64,000 bases of DNA from Streptomyces uncialis (GTDB taxonomy: Bacteria > Actinomycetota > Actinomycetes > Streptomycetales > Streptomycetaceae), in contig NZ_CP109583.1 in the NCBI RefSeq assembly GCF_036250755.1, positions 992,001 through 1,056,000 on the forward strand, written 5' to 3'. Every line of letters starts with the position of its first letter. Position 1 is the first letter of the stretch. This document shows, in pieces, positions 32,634-40,742 of the stretch. The notes under the pieces were generated by a model. The model ran no database searches. It was given only the letters and a program-made list of their open reading frames with translations, and was not told the DNA's origin. The translations under genes were made by a program, and so were the position numbers.

Positions 32634-34370
32634 TCAGCCCTCCGCCAGGACCATCCCGTCGTCGAGACGGACCACCCGGGGAAGCCGTTCGATCGTCGAC
32701 TCGCGGTGGGCGATGACGATCAGGGTGCGGTCCGCGCGCAGCGTGTCGACGGCGATCTCCAGCCGCCGGGCGGTGTCCGGGTCGAGATCGGCGGTCGCCT
32801 CGTCCAGGACCAGGACGGCCGGGTCGACCAGCGCCGCCCGTACCAGACCGATGAGCTGGAGTTCACCCGCGGACAGCGCCTCGGCGCCGCGGCCGACCCT
32901 GGTGCGCAGACCGTCCGGGAGACCCCGTGTCCAGTCCTCCAGGTCCAGCCGGGCCACGGCGGCGGCGATCCGCTTCTCGTCCGGGGTGCCGGGCACCAGA
33001 CCCAGGTTGTCCAGGAGGGAACCGTCGATCAGGTGCACCCGTTGCGGCACGAGGACGACGCGGCGGCGCAGTTCGGCGGCGGAGAGCTCGCGCAGATCCC
33101 TGCCGTCGTAGTGGACGCTGCCCGAGTCGGGGGTGTAGAGCCCGGTGACCAGTTTGGCGAGGGTGGTCTTCCCGGCGCCCGTGGGTCCCGCGAGCCCGAG
33201 CCGTTCACCGGGCTCGACCCGCAGCGAGAGGCCGTGCAGCACCTCCCGGCCACTCAGGTACGAATAGCGCACCGCGCGGATGTCCAGCACTCCACGGGCG
33301 GCGGTCAGCGGCCCACTCCTCCCGGTGTACGGCCCGCGGGGCGGCACCACCACGGACGGACCCGGTCCGGGGTCTTCGCGGGACGCGGTGGTGGCGAGCA
33401 GGTCGAGGAGCCGGGCGAGGCCGACCAGGGTGAGCTTGACCTGGCCGACCAGGTTGGACGCCTGGGCCGCCGAGTCGAAGAGCTGGCGCGTGGCCAGGAC
33501 GAACACGACGACGGTGCCCACACTCACGCGCCCCTCGGCCACCAGCCGGCCGCCGAGCAGCAGCAGTACCGCGGTCGTCGCCCCCTGCACCACACGGGCG
33601 AGGCTGATGAGGGACAACGACCGCTGGCTCCGGCGGGCCGCTCGGTAGCGCCGCTCGCCGTCGCGCAGGAAACGCGTACGCCAGAAGTCGGTGCCGCCGC
33701 CGGTCCGGAGCATCTCGTGGGACTGCACCAGCTCGCGGTAGGTGGTGGCGACCCGGCCCGCCGCGGCCGCCTCGGCGGCGAACGCGGGATCGGCGGCCTT
33801 CTTGAACAGCCGCAGCACAACGATGATGGCGGGCACGAACACCACCAGCAGGGCCGATGCCAGCAGGGGCGAGTAGCCGAACAGCACGATCGTGGTGAGG
33901 AGCAGTTGTCCGGCGACGGTCAGGACATCGGGCAGCTGGGCCCGGACGAAGTTGGCCAGATCGGCGATCTCGGTCGTGGCGCGCCGCAGCAGATCACCCG
34001 AGGGCTGGGCCTCCAGGAACCGCAGCGGGGCCCGGGAGAGCCGTTCGACGACGAGGTCCCGCAGTTCGCGGACCACCCGTTCGCCGACGGTGGTGAGCCG
34101 GATCTCCGACTGCCGGAAGAGCAGCAGCCGCAGCAGGGCGAGCGCGGTCAGGACCGCCACCGCGGTCATCAGCCCGGCCCGGTCGCCGTCCAGCAGGCGG
34201 TCGACGCCCGCGCCGATGACCGCGGGTACGGCCACGGTGGTCGCGGTGGCAGCCACGCTCAGGGCCAGTGCGGCGAGGACGCCGCGGCGCTGGGTACGCA
34301 GATGGGGCCAGGCGCGCCGGAGCACGGCGCGCTGGTCGGGGCTCGCGGACAGCCGTGCCTGTTCAGCCAC
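32634..34370 (-). CDS. ABC half-transporter, exporter fold (IrtB-like)
   Basis: The 578-residue half-transporter has an N-terminal six-helix ABC_membrane domain (from residue 25) and a C-terminal nucleotide-binding domain: Walker A GPTGAGKTTLAK, signature LSAGELQLIGLVRAA (a degenerate LSGGQ), Walker B VLVLDEATADLD, H-loop IAHRES. Its ATG overlaps the stop of the partner at 34363, so the two are co-translated and likely form a heterodimer. Order and partners (siderophore-interacting protein, ABC, ABC) mirror mycobacterial IrtAB, an exporter-fold transporter that imports ferric siderophores. Import rather than export is therefore the favoured but unproven role. Confidence 0.9.
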   Translation of the reverse strand: MAEQARLSASPDQRAVLRRAWPHLRTQRRGVLAALALSVAATATTVAVPAVIGAGVDRLLDGDRAGLMTAVAVLTALALLRLLLFRQSEIRLTTVGERVVRELRDLVVERLSRAPLRFLEAQPSGDLLRRATTEIADLANFVRAQLPDVLTVAGQLLLTTIVLFGYSPLLASALLVVFVPAIIVVLRLFKKAADPAFAAEAAAAGRVATTYRELVQSHEMLRTGGGTDFWRTRFLRDGERRYRAARRSQRSLSLISLARVVQGATTAVLLLLGGRLVAEGRVSVGTVVVFVLATRQLFDSAAQASNLVGQVKLTLVGLARLLDLLATTASREDPGPGPSVVVPPRGPYTGRSGPLTAARGVLDIRAVRYSYLSGREVLHGLSLRVEPGERLGLAGPTGAGKTTLAKLVTGLYTPDSGSVHYDGRDLRELSAAELRRRVVLVPQRVHLIDGSLLDNLGLVPGTPDEKRIAAAVARLDLEDWTRGLPDGLRTRVGRGAEALSAGELQLIGLVRAALVDPAVLVLDEATADLDPDTARRLEIAVDTLRADRTLIVIAHRESTIERLPRVVRLDDGMVLAEG

Positions 34371-36171
34371 CGGTGGTCACCCGGGCCTCCGTGCCGGTGA
34401 TCCCGGCCGGGGTGGCGGGCTCCAGCGTGACGACCTGGTCGGCGGCGGCCAGCGGGGCCGGCCGGTGGGTGGCCCACACCACCGCCGTGCCCTCGGCCCA
34501 GGCCCGTAGCCGTGCCACGATGATGCGTTCGGTGGCGGTGTCGACGGCCGAGGTGATGTCGTCGAGGAGCAGGACGGCCGGTCGGCGCAGTACCGCGCGG
34601 GCGAGGGCGAGGCGTTGGAGCTGTCCCCCGGAAAGGGTGCTGCCGCGCTCCGCGACCTCGGTCCCCAGTCCGTCGGGCAGCGAGTCGAGGTAGCCGTCCA
34701 GGGCGGCGACACGGCAGGCGTCGCGCAGTTCGTCGTCGCTGAAGGTGCCGCCCAGCCGCAGATTGTCGGCGAGTGTGCCGCTGATGGTGCCCGAGCGCTG
34801 GGGCACGAATCCGATGCGGGTGTGGACATGGAGCGGGTCGGCATCCCTCAGCGGGACACCGCCGAACCGGACCTCCCCGTCGCCGGGGTCGACGAGCCGG
34901 GCGAGGACACGCAGCAGAACGGTCTTGCCCGAGGCCATGGGTCCGGTCACGGCTGTCAGGGTGCCGGGTGCGGCCGTCAGGGTGACCGGGGCGAGCGCGG
35001 TGCGCCCGCCGACGGTGACGGACACGGACTCCGCTTCCAGCAGACCTTCCACCGGCAGGTCACGGGCGGGCCGCTCAGCCGGCCGCTCGCCGGGCCCGGG
35101 CAGGAGCACCTCCTGGAGTCTGCGGGCCGCGGTGACGGCCTGGCTGAGCTGGCTCAGCCGCATGGTCAGCACACCCACCCACAGCACCAGCATGCTCATC
35201 CAGCTGGTGAACGCGACGATCCCCCCTACCGACATGTCGCCCCGCAGCACGGCGAGTCCGCCGAGGCCGAGCCCGGCGCCGATCGCCAGGGCGGGCACGA
35301 ACGGGGAGAGCGCGGCCCAGTCCGCCGAGATCCTGGCGGCGGCGAGCGTGTGCTCGGTGACGTCCCCGCTACGGGCCGCATGGCGCCGTACGAGGGCCGG
35401 TTCGCCTCCGATGCCGCGTACGGCGGCGCTCGCGGACAGCAGGTCCTCGACGGCGTCGGCGCGGTCGGCGTGCGCCGTGGAGAGCGCGGTGTTCGCCCGG
35501 CCGAAGCGCCGGGGGAACCAGTACGTGTTGATCCACACCAGCGGCGGCACACAGGCGAGACCGACGACGGCGAGCAGCGGGTCGAGGCGGACGATCGCGG
35601 CGATCATCACGGCGAATCCCACCGCACCGGTGACGAAGGACGGGACTCCCATCAGCCAGGTGCGGACGAGGTCGACGTCGCGGGTGCCGCGCATCCCCAG
35701 ATCTCCCTCGCCGAACCGTCCCAGCGAGCGGCTGTCGAGCCGGGCGACCCGGTCGGCGAGGGCGAGTTGGAGGCGGTTGCCCTGGAGGGTGCCGACGAGG
35801 GTGGAGAACCAGCCGACCGCCATCTCGGCACCGGCGGCGACGAGTCCGGCGGCCAGGATCAGCAGCGCCCAGTTCCACAGGGCGTCCTCGTCGCCGCCGA
35901 CGACGCCCCGGTCCACGGCGCGTTCGATGAACCACGGGAGCGCGATGAGCGCCAACTGGTAGAGCAGGCCGCTGAGTACGGCCGAGGTGAGGAGTCCGGC
36001 GCCGCTCCGCAGACAGGCGCCGAGCAGTCTCCGTCCGTCCTTGGCCGTGGGGCCGGAGGCGGGGTCGGGGCCAGGACCCGGGTCGGGACCTGAGTCGGGA
36101 AGGCCGGACCGGTCGCCGTCGGTCGGGGTGGTGTCGTCCGGGGCGGTGTCGTCCGGGGATGGGGCGGTCAT
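34363..36171 (-). CDS. ABC half-transporter, exporter fold (IrtA-like without SIP domain)
   Basis: The 602-residue protein starts at ATG 36171, 7 bases after the stop of the siderophore-interacting gene. An acidic Asp/Pro-rich N-terminal tail of about 45 residues precedes six transmembrane helices. The nucleotide-binding domain has Walker A GPMASGKTVLL, signature LSGGQLQRLALARAV, Walker B AVLLLDDITSAVD and H-loop ATHRPAPL. Walker B carries Asp instead of the catalytic Glu, so one of the two ATP sites of the heterodimer is probably weak. The alternative upstream start at 36204 lies inside the previous gene and adds only 11 residues. It is controlled with its neighbours from the iron box at 37047. 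Confidence 0.9.
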   Translation of the reverse strand: MTAPSPDDTAPDDTTPTDGDRSGLPDSGPDPGPGPDPASGPTAKDGRRLLGACLRSGAGLLTSAVLSGLLYQLALIALPWFIERAVDRGVVGGDEDALWNWALLILAAGLVAAGAEMAVGWFSTLVGTLQGNRLQLALADRVARLDSRSLGRFGEGDLGMRGTRDVDLVRTWLMGVPSFVTGAVGFAVMIAAIVRLDPLLAVVGLACVPPLVWINTYWFPRRFGRANTALSTAHADRADAVEDLLSASAAVRGIGGEPALVRRHAARSGDVTEHTLAAARISADWAALSPFVPALAIGAGLGLGGLAVLRGDMSVGGIVAFTSWMSMLVLWVGVLTMRLSQLSQAVTAARRLQEVLLPGPGERPAERPARDLPVEGLLEAESVSVTVGGRTALAPVTLTAAPGTLTAVTGPMASGKTVLLRVLARLVDPGDGEVRFGGVPLRDADPLHVHTRIGFVPQRSGTISGTLADNLRLGGTFSDDELRDACRVAALDGYLDSLPDGLGTEVAERGSTLSGGQLQRLALARAVLRRPAVLLLDDITSAVDTATERIIVARLRAWAEGTAVVWATHRPAPLAAADQVVTLEPATPAGITGTEARVTTGG

Positions 36172-36178
36172 CTGCGGG

Positions 36179-36982
36179 TCAGACCTCGCTGTCCTGTGTC
36201 TCACCCCTGGTCCAGTAGGCGGTCAGATGGGTGTCGGAGCGTTCCATGCCGAGTCCGCGCACGAAGTGGTGGCGCAGGCCGCGGACGACCTCCCGTTCGG
36301 CTGCCCCCCATATCCGCCCCCGGCCGACGGGCAGCTTCAGCGCCGAGGCCCGTTCGTGCAGCAGCAGTCCGGGGGTGCGGCCGTCGCGGTGCAGCCACTG
36401 GACGCGGGCGTCGGCGCGGGTCGTGAGTTGCTGTTCCTCGGCGGCGTCGGCCACTTCGATGAGCGCCGACACCCGGTGATCCGGCGGGAGTTGTTCCAGC
36501 AGGGCGCCGATCGCCGGGAGCGCGGTCTCGTCGCCGAGCAGGACGGTCCAGTCCGCTTCGGGGTCGAGCGTGTAGGCGGGGGTGGGCCCGAACCAGATGG
36601 ACTCGTCGCCGGGTGCGGCGTGCTCCGCCCAGCCGGAGGCGAGTTGGTCGGCGCCGTGCAGGACGAAGTCCATGTCGACCTCGCCGAGTTCGGGACGGTG
36701 GTGGCGGATCGTGTAGCGGCGCAGCCGTGGCCGGGCGGCGGGGAGCAGGCTTCGCGCGGCGTCGATGGTGAACGGCCTCGGGAGGACGACGTCCGGCGCG
36801 TAGAAGTAGAGGGCGACGTGCTGGTCGGTGCCGTTGTCCGGGAGGTGCGCCAACTCCTCGCCGGTGAAGGTGATACGGGCCATCCGGGGGGTGACGCGGC
36901 GCACCCGACGCACCCGCGTCACATGAAGTCCTCCTGGTCGGCTGTGCGCACCTGGACGGTGCTGGGTCGACGCCCCGCTCAT
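36179..36982 (-). CDS. Siderophore-interacting protein (ferric-siderophore reductase, ViuB/SIP family)
   Basis: The 267-residue flavoprotein has a ferredoxin-reductase-like FAD domain (VRRVTPRMARITFTGEEL, RPFTIDAAR...RRYTIRHHRPELGEVDMDFVLHG) and an NAD(P)-binding half (WTVLLGDETALPAIGALLEQLP), ending with IWGAAEREVVRGLRHHFV and HLTAYWTRGE. SIP proteins use NAD(P)H to reduce ferric siderophores and free iron in the cytoplasm. It is first in an operon with two ABC half-transporters, an arrangement equivalent to the SIP domain fused in mycobacterial IrtA. The start ATG 36982 is followed by a Gly/His-rich stretch. The shared iron box is 65 bases upstream. Confidence 0.93.
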   Translation of the reverse strand: MSGASTQHRPGAHSRPGGLHVTRVRRVRRVTPRMARITFTGEELAHLPDNGTDQHVALYFYAPDVVLPRPFTIDAARSLLPAARPRLRRYTIRHHRPELGEVDMDFVLHGADQLASGWAEHAAPGDESIWFGPTPAYTLDPEADWTVLLGDETALPAIGALLEQLPPDHRVSALIEVADAAEEQQLTTRADARVQWLHRDGRTPGLLLHERASALKLPVGRGRIWGAAEREVVRGLRHHFVRGLGMERSDTHLTAYWTRGETQDSEV

Positions 36983-37046
36983 CTCCTGGAGCTCCTCGCT
37001 CTTGATCCTCAGGCCAACACGTCAGATCTTGCTCGGAACGAGTACG

Positions 37047-37065
37047 TTAGGCAAGCCTTACCTAT
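37047..37065. promoter_or_regulatory. Iron box between divergent siderophore genes
   Basis: TTAGGCAAGCCTTACCTAT matches the DmdR/IdeR consensus at 14 of 19 positions. It lies between the siderophore-interacting protein gene (left) and the binding lipoprotein gene (right) and can repress both. Confidence 0.8.
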
Positions 37066-37129
37066 TGCCCTCTCGTTCATGGCGAGGGGGCGGCTTCACG
37101 CTGCGCAACCGACGGAGGAGCAAGACATC

Positions 37130-38116
37130 ATGACCCGTTCGCACACCATGACCGTTTCCCTGGGCCGCAGGCGGTTCGTCGGAGGACTCACGGGTGCCGC
37201 CACGGCCCTGGCCCTGACCGGTTGCGGTGTGAGCGAATCGTCCGGTGACGACAACTCCGGTGCGGACAAGGGCGCCGAAGGCGGTCTGCGCAGCGTCAAG
37301 ACCGACAACGGCACGGTGAGACTGCCGCGGAACCCCGAGCGGGTCGTCGTCACCGACAACTACGCGGCCCTGATGCTGCTGGAGCTGGGGCTCGTGCCCG
37401 TCGGGGTGCCCGACGGAACCGCCAACCCGACCCTGATGCCGAAGCGGGACCACGAGCGGCTGAAGGATGTGAAGACGATAGGCGCGGTCGGCTCGCCCAA
37501 CTCGCAGGCCGTCGCGGCGCTGAAGCCCGACATGATCCTCGACCAGTTCTACAAGGACAAGTCCGCGCCGTTGAAGTCCGTCGCCCCCGTGGCCCACTTC
37601 GACTGGGCCACCAGCGGGGCGCTGTGGCACGACCAGATCGCCAAGGCCGCGCTGGCGGTCAACCGGGAGGACAAGCTCACGGAGATCAAGAAGCGCTACC
37701 AGGACCGGATCGGCGAGGTGAAGGCCGCGTACAGCAAGCAGATCGCGACCTCCACCTGGGCCCCGCTGAGCGGTGGCCAGAGCGGCCAGTTCTTCCTCGG
37801 TACGCCGCTCGTCACCGTGATGCGTGATGTGGGGCTCAAGATCGGCGCGGGCATCCCGGCCGACAAGGCCGGTTTCCTGGCCAAGAGTTACGAGGAGATC
37901 GATGTGCTCGACGACTGCACGGCGCTGATCTACCCGGTGCAGTTCGACGGCAAGCCCACCCCCACCACCCAGCAGCTGCTGGACAACAAGCTGTGGAAGA
38001 AGGTGCCCGCGGTGAAGGCGGGCCGGGCCTTCTCCTCCCAGCACTTCCTCATGGCCAACTACACCTTCGCCATCGGCGCGGTGGACGAGATCGAGGAGAT
38101 GCTGAGGAAGCTCTGA
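37130..38116 (+). CDS. Iron-siderophore ABC transporter substrate-binding lipoprotein (set A)
   Basis: The 328-residue FecB/FepB-type binding protein starts at ATG 37130 behind GGAGGAG. The N-terminus combines a twin-arginine pattern (LGRRRFVGG) with the lipobox LTGC, so it is probably a Tat-exported lipoprotein. Conserved periplasmic-binding-fold stretches: RNPERVVVTDNYAALMLLELG, IGAVGSPNSQAVAALKPDMIL, and WKKVPAVKAGRAF near the C-terminus. It should deliver a ferric siderophore to the FecCD permeases encoded on the opposite strand just downstream. It is not in an operon with them, but iron boxes at 37047 and 40689 give common control. Confidence 0.92.
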   Translation: MTRSHTMTVSLGRRRFVGGLTGAATALALTGCGVSESSGDDNSGADKGAEGGLRSVKTDNGTVRLPRNPERVVVTDNYAALMLLELGLVPVGVPDGTANPTLMPKRDHERLKDVKTIGAVGSPNSQAVAALKPDMILDQFYKDKSAPLKSVAPVAHFDWATSGALWHDQIAKAALAVNREDKLTEIKKRYQDRIGEVKAAYSKQIATSTWAPLSGGQSGQFFLGTPLVTVMRDVGLKIGAGIPADKAGFLAKSYEEIDVLDDCTALIYPVQFDGKPTPTTQQLLDNKLWKKVPAVKAGRAFSSQHFLMANYTFAIGAVDEIEEMLRKL

Positions 38117-38252
38117 CCGTCACGGTGTGCGGCGCGGCGCCGGTGTCGTTCCCCCGGCCTCGCGCCGCACACCACCCGGCCTCGCGCCGCGCACCCCGCC
38201 CCACGCCGCACACCACTCCCCGCACCGCCTCGCCGCACTTCCCCCGCGACGT

Positions 38253-38282
38253 GCCCCCCGTCACCGACCGGCGACGGGGGGC
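38253..38282. terminator. Hairpin terminator
   Basis: A perfect 10-bp inverted repeat GCCCCCCGTC / GACGGGGGGC with a 10-nt loop lies between the convergent binding-lipoprotein and permease genes. Confidence 0.75.
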
Positions 38283-38299
38283 CTGCGGCGGCCCGTACG

Positions 38300-39466
38300 T
38301 CAAGCACGCCCCGTTCCACGCCGCTTGAAGAGCACCCAGGCGAGGTACACGCCGCCGAGGACCGCCGTGGTGACCCCCACCGGCAGCTGGTTGTTGCGCT
38401 GGGACTCGTCCACCAGCCGCAGCGGTCCCAGCAGGTCGCCCACCCACGCCAGCGTGGTGAACAGCTGGGCGGACGCGAGGTGCGCCGCCGAGAGCAGCGC
38501 GGCCCCCACGGTCCCGGCGGACAGCACGCTGACCCCGGGGCCGCGGGTGAGCATCGCGGCGATCTGCGGCGCGGCCAGTGCCACGAAGGGGATCGGTCCC
38601 GCGCTGGCCACCGCGACCCCGCACAGCCCGATGCCCAGTACGGTCAGCGCGAGCCGCACCCGGTCGACGCGGACGCCCAGACCGCTCGCGAGGTCGTCGC
38701 CCAGCTCCAGCATCCGCAGCTGTCTGCCGAGCAGCACGGTGGCCGGGAACAGGACGGCGAGGGCGACGGCCATCATCTGCACCGAGCTCCAGCCGCGGCC
38801 GTTCAGGGTGCCGACCAGCCAGATGTGCGCGTTCTGGGCGTTGTCGAGGCTGGAGCGGGTGAGCAGATAGGAGTTGACCGAGCCGAGCATCGCGGTCACC
38901 CCCAGCCCGACCAGGACCAGCCGTACCCCGTGCAGTCCGCCCCGGCTGGCCAGCACGAAGACCAGGAACGCGGTCATCAGGCCACCGGCGACCGCGCCCG
39001 TGGCGACCGTGGCGGCGCCGCCCCCGAAGGTGACGATCGCGAGGATCGCGCCGGTCGACGCGCCGCTGTTGAAGCCGATCACGTCCGGGCTGGCCAGCGG
39101 GTTCCTGGAGATGCTCTGGAAGATCGCGCCGCTGACCCCGAGCGCGGCGCCCACCAAGGCGGCGAGCAGTGCCTGCGGCAGTCTCTCGTGGTTCACGAAG
39201 TGCACGGCGAGCCGGTCGCCGGTGCCGTGGAAGAGCGCCTGGGCGACGTCCGGGAGCGGGACCGTGTAGGCGCCCACGCAGAGGCTGACGACCAGCGACA
39301 GCAGCGCCAGTACCAGTGCGGCGAGGGACACCACGGCCGTACGCGGGTGCACCCGGAAGGTGACGCGGCCCGACCACAGCCGTACCGGTCGGGTCGTGGA
39401 GGTGCGGCGGGGCGTAGCGGTGCTGTCGGAGCTGTCGGTGCCCGGACGGGTTCTGGTCACGGTCAC
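38300..39466 (-). CDS. FecCD-family iron-siderophore permease (set A, second subunit)
   Basis: The 388-residue membrane protein has about nine or ten helices and FecCD hallmarks: LPQALLAALVGAALGVSGAIFQSISRNPLASPDVIGFNSGAS, here given as its segments SGAIFQSISRNPLAS and DVIGFNSGAS; the coupling loop LGDDLASGLGVRVDRVR; and ASAGPIPFVALAAPQIA. Near the C-terminus a longer, unusual insert (LAWVGDLLGPLRLVDESQRN) precedes the conserved QLPVGVTTAVLGG. A hydrophilic Thr/Arg-rich N-terminus of 35 residues is cytoplasmic. It overlaps the upstream permease by 4 bases and should pair with it. No ATPase gene follows. Confidence 0.92.
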   Translation of the reverse strand: MTVTRTRPGTDSSDSTATPRRTSTTRPVRLWSGRVTFRVHPRTAVVSLAALVLALLSLVVSLCVGAYTVPLPDVAQALFHGTGDRLAVHFVNHERLPQALLAALVGAALGVSGAIFQSISRNPLASPDVIGFNSGASTGAILAIVTFGGGAATVATGAVAGGLMTAFLVFVLASRGGLHGVRLVLVGLGVTAMLGSVNSYLLTRSSLDNAQNAHIWLVGTLNGRGWSSVQMMAVALAVLFPATVLLGRQLRMLELGDDLASGLGVRVDRVRLALTVLGIGLCGVAVASAGPIPFVALAAPQIAAMLTRGPGVSVLSAGTVGAALLSAAHLASAQLFTTLAWVGDLLGPLRLVDESQRNNQLPVGVTTAVLGGVYLAWVLFKRRGTGRA

Positions 39467-40524
39467 AGTGAGATCTCCTTGCGCCTGCGCACCATCGCGA
39501 TGAAGACCGGCGCGCCCACCAGCGCGGTGACCGCTCCGACCTCCAGCTCCCCCTCGGGCAGCACGACGCGGCCCAGGATGTCGGAGGTCAGCAGCAGGAT
39601 CGGGGCGAGCACCATGGAGTAGGGCAGCACCCAGCGCAGATCAGGTCCGGTCAGCCAGCGCGCGACCAGCGGGACGACGAGCCCGACGAAGCCGATGGGA
39701 CCGGCGGCGGCGGTTGCCGCGCCGCACAGCAGGGTCACCGCGAGCACGGCCGCCATCCTGGTGCGGGCGATCCGCGCGCCCAGGGCCTTGCCCAGGTCCT
39801 CCCCCAGCGCGAGGGCGTTGAGCGGGCGGGCCAGCAGCAGCGCGACCACCAGACCTGCCACCACGAACGGCACCAGGTCCCTCATCAGCTCCGGGTCCCG
39901 GCCGGCCAGCGAACCGACCATCCAGAACCTCATATGGTCGAAGGTCGCGGCGTTGAACACGGTGAGTCCGCCGATGATCCCGCCCAGGCTCGCGCTCACC
40001 GCCGCCCCGGCCAGCGCGAGCCGTACGGGCGTGGGCCCGGCACGGCCGGACGCCCCCAGGAGGTAGACGACGACGGTGGCCAGCGCCGCGCCGAGGAAGG
40101 CGAACCACACCAGCGAGGTGAAGGTGGTCAGCCCGACGACGCCGATACCGAAGACCACGGCGGCCGAGGCACCGGCGTTCACCCCGAGCAGTCCGGGGTC
40201 GGCGAGCGGGTTGCGGGTCATGGCCTGCATCACCGCACCGGCGACCCCGAGCCCCGCGCCGACCATCAGGCCCACCAGGGTGCGCGGCAGCCTGAGTTCA
40301 CGTATCACTCCGGTGGTGTACGAGTCGTCGCTGCCCAGGAGCGCGGCCCAGACCTGGGCCGGGGAGGTGTCCTTGGCGCCGATCCAGGTGCTGAGCACGA
40401 CGAGGAGGACCAGTACGCCGGTGAGCGCGAGCAGCGCGGACCCGCGCAGCACCCAGCGGGCGCCGTCCCGCTTCCCGTTCTGCCGGGGGTCGGGCGGGGC
40501 GGCCAGGGGGGAACGTCGGGTCAC
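39463..40524 (-). CDS. FecCD-family iron-siderophore permease (set A, first subunit)
   Basis: The 353-residue permease from GTG 40524 shows LRLPRTLVGLMVGAGLGVAG, AVMQAMTRNPLADPGLLGVNAGAS (seen as MQAMTRNPLADP and LLGVNAGAS), LGEDLGKALGARIARTRMA and AAAGPIGFVGLVVPLVAR, ending LPEGELEVGAVTALVGAPVF. The same frame extends to an ATG at 40686, but that start falls in the iron box/promoter area. GTG 40524 overlaps the stop of a 21-codon leader ORF (GTGA) and fits the usual family length. With the 38300-39466 subunit it forms the channel of a ferric-siderophore importer. It is iron-regulated through the box at 40689. Confidence 0.9.
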   Translation of the reverse strand: MTRRSPLAAPPDPRQNGKRDGARWVLRGSALLALTGVLVLLVVLSTWIGAKDTSPAQVWAALLGSDDSYTTGVIRELRLPRTLVGLMVGAGLGVAGAVMQAMTRNPLADPGLLGVNAGASAAVVFGIGVVGLTTFTSLVWFAFLGAALATVVVYLLGASGRAGPTPVRLALAGAAVSASLGGIIGGLTVFNAATFDHMRFWMVGSLAGRDPELMRDLVPFVVAGLVVALLLARPLNALALGEDLGKALGARIARTRMAAVLAVTLLCGAATAAAGPIGFVGLVVPLVARWLTGPDLRWVLPYSMVLAPILLLTSDILGRVVLPEGELEVGAVTALVGAPVFIAMVRRRKEISL

Positions 40525-40586
40525 CGCGGCGGCGCTCCCCGTGTACGGCGTCCCCGGGCCCGGTGGCCGGACATCGCAACCCGCAT
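40521..40586 (-). CDS. 21-residue leader ORF upstream of the set A permeases
   Basis: An ATG at 40586 with GGGGAAG upstream opens MRVAMSGHRARGRRTRGAPPR, whose TGA overlaps the GTG of the permease gene (GTGA). The peptide is very basic. It likely serves to load ribosomes onto the permease message. The same design occurs at 27701-27754. Confidence 0.45.
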   Translation of the reverse strand: MRVAMSGHRARGRRTRGAPPR

Positions 40587-40688
40587 GATGGCGCTTCCCC
40601 GTTCTCACGATCGTGTGGCGGCGGCGACCGGAGTCCGACAGCTGTTTCTTTACAGGCAGTTGGCACGCCGGAGCGCCCCGCCCCATTG

Positions 40689-40707
40689 CAAAGTAAGGCT
40701 AACCTTA
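40689..40707. promoter_or_regulatory. Iron box between permease and N-hydroxylase genes
   Basis: The site centres on TAAGGCTAACCTTA (40694-40707), 12 of 14 bases of the core consensus and 14 of 19 overall. It lies between the divergent set A permeases and the N-hydroxylase gene, 36 bases before the latter. Confidence 0.8.
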
Positions 40708-40742
40708 CCTACGATCGCGTCGGTTAGGGAGGCGATGCTGCG

